Origin: Pararheinheimera marina
GTDB taxonomy: Bacteria > Pseudomonadota > Gammaproteobacteria > Enterobacterales > Alteromonadaceae
Direction: 5' to 3'
Assembly (NCBI RefSeq): GCF_042654345.1
Contig: NZ_JBHSGB010000005.1
Span: 1 to 64,000 of the forward strand
DNA length: 64,000 bases
Position 1 is the stretch's first letter, and every line of letters begins with the position of its first letter. Made by a program: the position numbers and the translations under genes. This document shows, in pieces, positions 43,231-50,179 of the stretch. Under the pieces are notes generated by a model. The model searched no databases, was not told the DNA's origin, and saw only the letters and a program-made list of their open reading frames with translations.

Positions 43231-44531
43231 TGCGTTCTGTACGCCATTACCTGTTGACCATTCTGATTGCCTTGCTGACGCTGACCAGTTTTCTGGCCGC
43301 GGTGCAAAGCTATCGCCAGAGTGTTGACCGCTCCGAACAACTATTCGACCAGGACTTGCAGTTGCTTTCGGCTGCCGTCTTAGCCAATGTGGGGGCTAAA
43401 AGCCCGCAGGGGCTGGAAAGCCTGGCCATCCAGTTATGGCAGCGGCAAGAGCTGCGCTTTGCCAGCGCCTTAGCGCCACAGCACCTGATCACCCAGACCG
43501 CCGGTTTTAGCGAACAAAACTTTGTCGGCAAACGCTGGCGTGTTTACGCCCATGCTCAGGATGACTGGTGGGTGGTGGTGGCCCAGCCTTTGCAGCAGCG
43601 TCAGTCACTGGCCGACGAGATGGTGATCGCGTCTATTTACCCTGTGCTCTGGAGCTTACCCTTGCAGGCCTTGTTAATTTGGCTGGTGGTCAGCCGGGCG
43701 CTGGCGCCGCTAAAACGCTTTTCGGCGCAGCTGGCCAGCAAAAAAGCCAACGACTTAACTCCGGTCAAGCTACCCGCCGTGCCGGAAGAATTACAGCAGG
43801 TGCTCAACACCACCAATCAGCTGCTGACCCGCTTACACGATGCCTTTGAACGGGAAAAACGTTTTGCCTCAGACGTCGCGCATGAACTGCGTAACCCGCT
43901 GAGCACGCTGCAAATTAACCTGCATAATGCCTTGTCAGCCTGGCAGCAATCGGGCCAGCAGCAAGGTCAGCATTCAATGGCCCAGTTGCAGCAAGGTGTG
44001 GAACGTATGAGCCAGCTGATTGAACAGATCATGCTGCTGAACCGCACCAATCCGGAGGTGTTTCAGGCGCAAATGCAGCCGCTGGACTGGGCTGAGCTGT
44101 GCCGTGAAGTCATTGCCGAGCAATACCCGCAGCTGGAAAAAAAGCAGCAGCAAATCGAGCTGCTTGGCGAAGAGCAACTGACAGTGCGGGCCGACCCTTT
44201 TGCGTTGAAATTATTAATGAGTAACCTGCTGGGTAATGCCTGTAAATACACACCGGCAGGAGGGCAATTGCAACTGAAGTTAAGCCGGATGCCCAATATG
44301 GCACGGCTGGAAGTGGAAGATAACGGACCAGGTATGGCAGAGCAGGAATTTGAGCGGGCATTTGACCGCTTTTATCGGGTGGGTGGCGACCGGCATCAGT
44401 CAGGCACACCGGGCTCGGGCCTTGGTCTGGCCATTGTGAAAGAGCTGGTCAAACTGCATCAGGGCCGGATTTGGCTTAGTCATTCCCAGTGGCCAACAGG
44501 CCTGAAAGTGACAGTGGAGTTGCCGTTATGA
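43230..44531 (+). CDS. PmrB/QseC-like sensor histidine kinase
   Basis: A 433-residue kinase with helices at about 7-27 and 138-160, a periplasmic sensor of about 110 residues, a HAMP segment, the H-box FASDVAHELRNPLSTLQ, the N-box NLLGNACKYTPAGG and the G-box GSGLGLAIVKEL. Length and order fit PmrB/QseC. The periplasmic part lacks the ExxE iron motif of Salmonella PmrB as far as I can see, so the signal is unknown. It overlaps the following cupredoxin gene by four bases, which places the sensor and the putative metal proteins in one translation unit. Confidence 0.9.
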   Translation: MRSVRHYLLTILIALLTLTSFLAAVQSYRQSVDRSEQLFDQDLQLLSAAVLANVGAKSPQGLESLAIQLWQRQELRFASALAPQHLITQTAGFSEQNFVGKRWRVYAHAQDDWWVVVAQPLQQRQSLADEMVIASIYPVLWSLPLQALLIWLVVSRALAPLKRFSAQLASKKANDLTPVKLPAVPEELQQVLNTTNQLLTRLHDAFEREKRFASDVAHELRNPLSTLQINLHNALSAWQQSGQQQGQHSMAQLQQGVERMSQLIEQIMLLNRTNPEVFQAQMQPLDWAELCREVIAEQYPQLEKKQQQIELLGEEQLTVRADPFALKLLMSNLLGNACKYTPAGGQLQLKLSRMPNMARLEVEDNGPGMAEQEFERAFDRFYRVGGDRHQSGTPGSGLGLAIVKELVKLHQGRIWLSHSQWPTGLKVTVELPL

Positions 44532-44890
44532 TCAGGCTGCAACGCCTGATGGCGTTTTTTCTGCTGCTTGCTGGTAAGGCGCTGGCTGACCCTCTGCAGT
44601 TTGAACTCGAGATCAAACAACATCTGTTCAACCCTTCGGTGTTGTACGTGCCAGCTGGGCAAAAATTCCGGCTGAAAGTCAGCAACCTGGACCCTACGCC
44701 GGAAGAATTTGAAAGCTTCAGTCTTAACCGGGAAAAGGTCATTCTGGGGCGACGCTCTGCCGTGTTGTATTTGGGGCCGTTGGAGGTTGGCGAGTACCCG
44801 TTTTTTGGTGAATTTAACCCGGACAGTGCGCAGGGCACGCTGATAGCGCTGCCGGCGGCTGAATGGGAGAAACGGGAGCCGAAGCCATGA
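44528..44890 (+). CDS. Exported cupredoxin-like protein
   Basis: A 120-residue protein with a signal peptide (MIRLQRLMAFFLLLAGKALA). The mature part (FELEIKQHLFNPSVLYVPAGQKFRLKVSNLDPTPEEFESF) is the cupredoxin-1-type fold found beside FTR1 iron permeases. The classical Cys/His/Met copper site is not evident: there is no Cys in the mature chain, and Glu and His residues could instead bind metal. It overlaps the following FTR1-like gene by four bases. A periplasmic metal chaperone or electron carrier is a possible role. Confidence 0.8.
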   Translation: MIRLQRLMAFFLLLAGKALADPLQFELEIKQHLFNPSVLYVPAGQKFRLKVSNLDPTPEEFESFSLNREKVILGRRSAVLYLGPLEVGEYPFFGEFNPDSAQGTLIALPAAEWEKREPKP

Positions 44891-45615
44891 TTAACAGTCT
44901 GCTGATGTGGCTGCGGGAATTACTGCCTTTAGTGATGTTGCTCAGCTTCGCTTTGGCCTGGCTGCAACCTGGCCTGCGGGCTTTGTTGTTGCCGGTGCTG
45001 CTGCAAACGGCGCTGCTGCTGTTGCCTGCTTGGTGGTTTCTGGACCCGCTGCTCAGTAGTCTGGATGGGATGGGGCTGGATTGGAGCTATTGTCTGTTGT
45101 ACGTGCTGGGGACCACGGCGTTGCTGGTCGCGGCGAGATACAGCCAGTACAGACGCCGGGCGCTGTCGCTGTCGATCACCGTTTTGTGCTGCATTCATTT
45201 ATTAAACCTCAGCCTGTTTGGCAGTGGCCTTCTGCATGGCGACAGCCAGTGGCAGGCCATTGCCACCGGCACCGCTTTAGCGCTGGGGATTAATGGCAGT
45301 ATTGCGGTGCTTTGGTATTACCTGCTGCTTGAGGTGTCGGTGCCGTGTCGCTGGATTTGGCGACTGGTGCTGGCGCTGCTCTGTGCCCGTCAGGCGGTGA
45401 TGGCGGTGACCTTTGCCACCCAGTTGGACGTGATTAACCCCGGGCCTTTGCTGTGGGACACCGAACGCTGGCTGAACGAGTCGTCGGAGCTGGGCTATTT
45501 GTTGCAGGCGTTGCTGGGTTATGAAGCCACGCCGAGTCTGGCGCAACTGTTGGTTTTTTTGATGGCATCGCTGGCAGTACTGCTGTGGATGCGGGAGGGT
45601 TCTGATGAAGGCTAA
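44887..45615 (+). CDS. FTR1-like membrane protein lacking REXXE motifs
   Basis: A 242-residue protein with seven predicted helices and the general form of the FTR1/EfeU iron permeases. The position of the first REXXE motif reads LRELLPLVM (Arg-Glu kept, final Glu lost). The second REXXE, normally near helix 4, is not found; the corresponding helix contains LLLEVSVPCRW. Without those glutamates ferric transport is doubtful, so it may have changed substrate or be a partner. The order cupredoxin, FTR1-like, outer-membrane protein still suggests a trans-envelope metal or redox function. Confidence 0.65.
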   Translation: MINSLLMWLRELLPLVMLLSFALAWLQPGLRALLLPVLLQTALLLLPAWWFLDPLLSSLDGMGLDWSYCLLYVLGTTALLVAARYSQYRRRALSLSITVLCCIHLLNLSLFGSGLLHGDSQWQAIATGTALALGINGSIAVLWYYLLLEVSVPCRWIWRLVLALLCARQAVMAVTFATQLDVINPGPLLWDTERWLNESSELGYLLQALLGYEATPSLAQLLVFLMASLAVLLWMREGSDEG

Positions 45616-46315
45616 TCAGATGCTGATGGTGCTGACGCTGGCGCTATGCACAAAGCTGGCCTGGGCCGATGGTCGGGTGGTGGACAAGGTCTACCATCCC
45701 TATGTGAATGCGCTGGAGCGCGAGTTTGAATACCGCTATTTTTATCAGCGCCAATCCGACCATCCAAATAACAATGCGATGGGGCAGAAGCTCGGTTATG
45801 GTTTTTCAGTCTCGGACCGGATGGCGCTGGAATTGTACTTAAATGCGGAGCGTATCCATCCGGACGATTACCGCCTGTCTGGTTATGAAGCGGAGCTGCG
45901 CTGGATGCTGACAGAGCAGGGCCAATACAGTGCGGACTGGGCGTTGCTGTTTGAACTGGAGCGGCAAAACAACGACGACAATTATGAATTGACTACCGGT
46001 GTCTTGGTGGAAAAAGAATTCGGCCCAACCAGCCTGACCGTAAATGCCTTGTTGGTGTATGAGTGGGGCCAGACCTTAAAAGATGAAATTGAATCTGAGT
46101 TTCGCGCTCAGTACCGTTACCGTTATTTGCCAGCCCTGCAGCCTTCCATTGAGCTCTATAGTGGCGAGAAATACAAAGGTGCAGGGCCTGGTTTTATGGG
46201 GGTGCATAAATTCAGCACCATGCAACAGCTGAAGTGGGAAGCGGCCGTGGTATTTGCCATCGACAACCAAACCGTGGACAAAACCATCCGTTTTGCTCTG
46301 GAGTTTGAGTTTTGA
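45605..46315 (+). CDS. Predicted outer-membrane beta-barrel protein
   Basis: A 236-residue protein with a signal peptide (to about residue 22, LAWADG). The mature part alternates polar and hydrophobic residues in about ten strands (FEYRYFYQRQSD, LGYGFSVSDRMALELYL, AELRWMLTEQG, SADWALLFELERQ, TTGVLVEKEFGPTSLTVNA) and ends in RFALEFEF with a terminal Phe, the signal for insertion by the Bam machinery. It overlaps the FTR1-like gene by 11 bases and is the last gene of the operon. The family function is unknown. Confidence 0.75.
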   Translation: MKANQMLMVLTLALCTKLAWADGRVVDKVYHPYVNALEREFEYRYFYQRQSDHPNNNAMGQKLGYGFSVSDRMALELYLNAERIHPDDYRLSGYEAELRWMLTEQGQYSADWALLFELERQNNDDNYELTTGVLVEKEFGPTSLTVNALLVYEWGQTLKDEIESEFRAQYRYRYLPALQPSIELYSGEKYKGAGPGFMGVHKFSTMQQLKWEAAVVFAIDNQTVDKTIRFALEFEF

Positions 46316-46370
46316 TCCAAAGTGCTGTGGTAATGCTTCAGCCTTTCATTAACCAGCAATTAGCCTGTAC

Positions 46371-46733
46371 TCAACCGCCGATCAGGCGTGGCTCAGTCAT
46401 GGCAAAAGAGGCGGTCTGGATCAGGCCGTCTCTGATTTCATAAATACAGAGCATTTCAACCTCAGCTTTGCCTTCCGGTAAATTGCGGATGATCAGTTCC
46501 TTGTCCACCACCAGATTGCCCATGACCAGCCTGTTGAGTAACCGGGCATGCAGATCGGGTTCCTGAAAACGGCTGAGCATGCGTTCACGTAGTTGCGCAT
46601 GGCCCTCGGCAAAACAGTCGCCATGCAAATGAAACTGTCTGGCGTCTTTGGCGTAAGTGCCAAGCCAGGCGTCAATATCTTTGGTGTTATAAGCATCCAG
46701 CTGGCGCTGGATCAGGTCGGTTGCGTTGTGCAT
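46371..46733 (-). CDS. NTF2-like (SnoaL-type) protein
   Basis: A 120-residue single-domain protein of the nuclear-transport-factor-2 fold: IQRQLDAYNTKDIDAWLGTYAKDA at the N-terminus, then a cone-shaped sheet (LVVDKELIIRNLPEGKAEVEMLCIYEI) with DGLIQTASF at the end. Such proteins may be isomerases, lyases or ligand-binding proteins; no catalytic set is clear. It converges with the hemolysin operon. The gap 46734-46912 upstream shows nothing that I can name. Confidence 0.8.
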   Translation of the reverse strand: MHNATDLIQRQLDAYNTKDIDAWLGTYAKDARQFHLHGDCFAEGHAQLRERMLSRFQEPDLHARLLNRLVMGNLVVDKELIIRNLPEGKAEVEMLCIYEIRDGLIQTASFAMTEPRLIGG

Positions 46734-46912
46734 AGCGGGTTTCTCAATCTGAGGGGGGAGAGCCCAATGCTAACCTGGTTGTTCGCCAATGCGCAGTCAT
46801 CCCAGGGAAACATTAAGTTGATAAACGCAATGACAAAATGCGGCAGAGATGGTCGCTGTTGCGTAGCTTAAGCTGGCGTTGACTGCGGTGTTGATGGGGC
46901 GCTCGCATTTCG

Positions 46913-47272
46913 TTAAGACCACAAAATGCAGGCCCAGGTCAGCGCGGTACACAGCATCATCACCAGCACAGTGGCGGAGCCGACGTCTTTGGCTTTACCG
47001 CTCAGCGGATGAAAATCGGCGCCGACCCTGTCCACCACAGCTTCAATGGCGGTATTGATCAGCTCCGTCACCAAAATCAGATACAAACTCAGCAGCAATA
47101 CCGCCCGTTCCAGCGCGCTGACATGCAGCAGAAAAGCAACAGGCGTCAGCAGGGCAATCAGCACAATTTCCTGACGTATAGCGGCTTCCGACTGCCAGCT
47201 GCTTTTTAAGCCTTGCCAGGAATAGACAGACGCGTTCAGCACCCGGCGCAGGCCTTGTTGGTTTGGTTTCAT
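46913..47272 (-). CDS. dgkA: Diacylglycerol kinase (backbone copy)
   Basis: A 119-residue three-helix enzyme with SSWQSEAAIRQEI and ELINTAIEAVVDRVGADFHPLSGKAKDVGSA split over the active-site region, almost the same as in the island copy at 17542. It makes phosphatidic acid from diacylglycerol. It is divergent from the LTA-synthase-like gene across a 102-base gap that holds a PmrA-type box, the same layout as in the island. GC content is higher than in the island copy, as expected for the resident gene. Confidence 0.92.
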   Translation of the reverse strand: MKPNQQGLRRVLNASVYSWQGLKSSWQSEAAIRQEIVLIALLTPVAFLLHVSALERAVLLLSLYLILVTELINTAIEAVVDRVGADFHPLSGKAKDVGSATVLVMMLCTALTWACILWS

Positions 47273-47310
47273 AAGGACTCCTTTAGTTGCGCAGAGCCTA
47301 ACCAGTCCGC

Positions 47311-47327
47311 CTTAAGGATTTCTTAAG
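47311..47327. promoter_or_regulatory. PmrA-type box between backbone dgkA and LTA-synthase-like gene
   Basis: CTTAAG-GATTT-CTTAAG is a perfect repeat readable in both directions. Toward the plus-strand gene a -10-like TAGTAA lies at 47351, 23 bases after the box. Confidence 0.75.
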
Positions 47328-47374
47328 GCTGGGGTTTTATCTTGGTGCTGTAGTAATTAACGAACTGACTTCAG

Positions 47375-49384
47375 ATGACTCAAATAAAACAAAAAAACAC
47401 CTTGGCCATGCTGTGCGGCCCTTATCTTTACCTGATGAAAATGATCCTGCTGGGTTTGGTTTTGCTGAGTGCAAGCCGCATAGGCTTGGTACTTTGGCAA
47501 TCCGACCGGGTGCTGGCGGTGGCCGATATCGGCCCGATTTTTTTGCAAGGGGTAAGGGCGGACTTGATTTTGCTTTGCCTGCTTGCAGCCTTACCTGTGT
47601 TGTTGGCGCTGCCCTTAGCCCAGTCGCGCTGGCAGCACTTCTGGTTTAAAGCCACGTACCTCTGGAGCCTGCTGGCGCTGGTGGCTGTTGTGTTTCTTGA
47701 ACTGTCGACTCCGGCATTTTTACAGCAATACGATATCCGGCCCAACCGCTTGTACATTGAATACCTGAAGTACCCTAAAGAAGTGTTTTCAACGTTATGG
47801 CAGGGCTTTCGCACTGTGTTGATCGCAGGTGTCGCTGCGACCCTGGCAGTGGGGTATGGCTTGGCACGCCTGTTAAAGGTCGCGCCAGCCGAACAGCAGC
47901 TGGGCTCGTTAAAACGCAGGCTGTTGTTGTGGCCATTGATGGTATTGCTGGTATTTGCCGGTATTCGTTCCACCACGGACCACAGACCGGCCAACCCGGC
48001 GTTTTTTGCCATTACCAGTGATGCCATGGTGAATTCTCTGGTGATTAACTCGGGTTATTCAGTGCTCTATGCGCTTTATTCGTTACGCCATGAAGAGCGC
48101 AGTACGGATGTCTATGGCAAGCTCGACAGCAAAACCATGCTGGAGCTGAGCCGGAACTGGCCCTGGCTGCAAAAATACAGTTTCCCCAACCCTGAATTAC
48201 CTACCTTGCATTGGCAACAAGCGGCAGTGCAACGGCCAAAACCAAAGAATATTGTGATTATTCTGCAGGAAAGTCTGGGCGCTACTTTTGTACAGTCGCT
48301 CGGCGGAGCTGCGGTCACGCCTGAGCTTGAGAAGCTGAAATCAGACGGCATCTGGTTTGATAACCTCTACGCCACCGGCACCCGCTCTGTGCGCGGCATT
48401 GAAGCCGTGGTGGCCGGTTTTATGCCGACCCCGGCGCAGTCAGTGGTCAAGCTGTCGAACAGTCAGCGCGGTTTTGCTACTCTGGCGTCTGTGTTGCAAC
48501 AGCAGGGCTACCAAACCCAGTTTATTTATGGTGGTGAGGCGCATTTTGACAATATGCGCAGTTTTTTTACCGGCAATGGCTTTCACCAGATTGTCGATTT
48601 ACCGCAGATTAAAAACCCAGTGCTGGTCGGCAGTTGGGGCGCCAGTGATGAAGATTTGTTTAACACCGCTCATCAACAACTGACCCAGCTACATCAGCAA
48701 GACCAGCCGTTTTTCAGCCTGATTTTTACCTCCAGTAATCATGAACCGTTCGAATTCCCTGATGGCCGCATCAGTTTGTACCAAGAGCCGAAGGCCACGG
48801 CGTACAACGCCGTCAAGTATGCCGACTGGGCCATGGGGCAGTTTATCGCCAAAGCCCGGCAAAGTGAGTACTGGCAAGACACACTGTTTTTAATTGTCGC
48901 GGACCATGATAATCGGGTCTACGGCAGCAATCTGGTGCCGGTGGAGAAGTTCCGTATTCCTGGGCTGATCCTGGGTGCGGATCTTGAACCCCGCCATATC
49001 ACCCCACTGGCCAGTCAGATTGATCTGGCTCCAACGTTACTCAGCCTGGCTGGCGTGTCGGCTTGCCATCCCATGCTGGGCCGCGATTTTGTCGCCGACC
49101 CCAGCAGTCCGGGCCGCGCCTTGCTGCAGTTCGATAACCTGTTTGCACTGATGACAGAGCAGCAACTGACTATTCTGAAGCCTGACGGCTCCGCAGTGGC
49201 GGCCAACTATGACCAAACCAGCCGTACGCTAAAGCTGTCGACACAGCCGGTGTCTCCTGCGGCGCAGCAACAAGCGCTGGCGCAGGTGCAGCTGCCTTCA
49301 TTTCTTTATCGCGAGCAGCGCTATCCGGGGAACGCCCGCTGTGAGGCAGTCGGCGCAACGGCCTCTCGGGTGACGGCTAAATAA
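47375..49384 (+). CDS. LTA synthase/MdoB-like phosphoglycerol transferase (backbone copy)
   Basis: A 669-residue membrane enzyme with five N-terminal helices and an extracytoplasmic sulfatase-fold domain: LQESLGATFVQSLGG, nucleophile Thr in ATGTRSVRGIEAVV, SSNHEPFEFPDG and IVADHDNRVYG. It is a paralogue of 15445-17433, with long identical blocks. The reaction releases diacylglycerol from phosphatidylglycerol, consistent with the divergent diacylglycerol kinase. Gram-negative bacteria have no lipoteichoic acid, so the acceptor may be a periplasmic glucan, lipid A or a surface polymer. The genes for PAP2 and EptA follow on the same strand. Confidence 0.87.
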   Translation: MTQIKQKNTLAMLCGPYLYLMKMILLGLVLLSASRIGLVLWQSDRVLAVADIGPIFLQGVRADLILLCLLAALPVLLALPLAQSRWQHFWFKATYLWSLLALVAVVFLELSTPAFLQQYDIRPNRLYIEYLKYPKEVFSTLWQGFRTVLIAGVAATLAVGYGLARLLKVAPAEQQLGSLKRRLLLWPLMVLLVFAGIRSTTDHRPANPAFFAITSDAMVNSLVINSGYSVLYALYSLRHEERSTDVYGKLDSKTMLELSRNWPWLQKYSFPNPELPTLHWQQAAVQRPKPKNIVIILQESLGATFVQSLGGAAVTPELEKLKSDGIWFDNLYATGTRSVRGIEAVVAGFMPTPAQSVVKLSNSQRGFATLASVLQQQGYQTQFIYGGEAHFDNMRSFFTGNGFHQIVDLPQIKNPVLVGSWGASDEDLFNTAHQQLTQLHQQDQPFFSLIFTSSNHEPFEFPDGRISLYQEPKATAYNAVKYADWAMGQFIAKARQSEYWQDTLFLIVADHDNRVYGSNLVPVEKFRIPGLILGADLEPRHITPLASQIDLAPTLLSLAGVSACHPMLGRDFVADPSSPGRALLQFDNLFALMTEQQLTILKPDGSAVAANYDQTSRTLKLSTQPVSPAAQQQALAQVQLPSFLYREQRYPGNARCEAVGATASRVTAK

Positions 49385-49391
49385 ATTTTCT

Positions 49392-49408
49392 CTTAAGCAT
49401 TTCTTAAG
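49392..49408 (+). promoter_or_regulatory. PmrA-type box before the PAP2-eptA operon
   Basis: CTTAAG-CATTT-CTTAAG is a perfect repeat 48 bases before the PAP2 TTG start. CATAGA at 49430 is a weak -10 candidate. The spacer equals that of the island eptA box. Confidence 0.75.
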
Positions 49409-49456
49409 TCTGACTGAGTAGTGTGAAGGCATAGACGCAGGATCCGGAGTAACGCT

Positions 49457-50179
49457 TTGTCTTTGTTCAATAGAGCCCAGCTGTTTGGTCAGCTGATAGC
49501 CCTGCCAACCTTGCTGTTTACACTGTTATTCAGCCTGTTTTACGTCGCGGGGTATGACTTTTCCGTGGCTGGATTTTATTACCGGCTCGAAGGCGGGCAT
49601 TGGGCGCTGCAACAGCATTGGTTGCTGCAAGATGTGCTGCATTCCAGTGCCCGTCAACTGAATACCCTGATGGTGATGGCGGTGCTTGTGATCTGCATCT
49701 GGCGGCAATTGACGGCGTCAGACCAACGCAGAGCCAGTTGTATCTTGCTGCTATCGCTGCTGCTGAGTTTCGGCCTGGTTGCGCTTATCAAAAAGGCGTT
49801 ACCGGCCGCCTGCCCATGGGATTTGCAGGCATTTGGCGGCGTACAGCCGTTTAACTGGCTGTGGCATAGCCCGGCACCTGGTGCAGTACTTGGCCAATGT
49901 TTCCCGGCGGGGCATGCCAGCGCCGGCTTTGGCTGGTTGGCGCTTTATTTCTACTGGCGCGACAGTTCAGCCGCGCGGGCCAAAACCGCTCTTTTCGGAG
50001 CGCTGCTGCTGGGTACTGGTCTTGGTCTGGTGCAGCAACTGCGCGGCGCTCATTTTATTTCGCACGATATAACCAGCGCCTGGCTTTGCTGGTGTTGCTG
50101 TTCTTTTATCTACGCATTTATGGCTGATCTGCCGGGGCAGAATGCGACACAAAGCTCCTTGAGGGAAGGTTATGTCTGA
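49457..50179 (+). CDS. PAP2-family phosphatase, LpxT/LpxE-like
   Basis: A 240-residue membrane phosphatase starting with TTG (49457), 7 bases after CCGGAG. Motif 1 reads KKALPAACPWDL (the variant with CPW in place of RP that is common in one proteobacterial PAP2 subgroup), motif 2 is FPAGHASAGFGW, and motif 3 is LRGAHFISHDITSAW with the catalytic His and Asp. Placement directly before eptA and behind a PmrA-type box suggests a substrate in lipid A or undecaprenyl pyrophosphate, for example removing or moving the 1-phosphate so that EptA can act. It overlaps eptA by 8 bases. Confidence 0.85.
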   Translation: MSLFNRAQLFGQLIALPTLLFTLLFSLFYVAGYDFSVAGFYYRLEGGHWALQQHWLLQDVLHSSARQLNTLMVMAVLVICIWRQLTASDQRRASCILLLSLLLSFGLVALIKKALPAACPWDLQAFGGVQPFNWLWHSPAPGAVLGQCFPAGHASAGFGWLALYFYWRDSSAARAKTALFGALLLGTGLGLVQQLRGAHFISHDITSAWLCWCCCSFIYAFMADLPGQNATQSSLREGYV

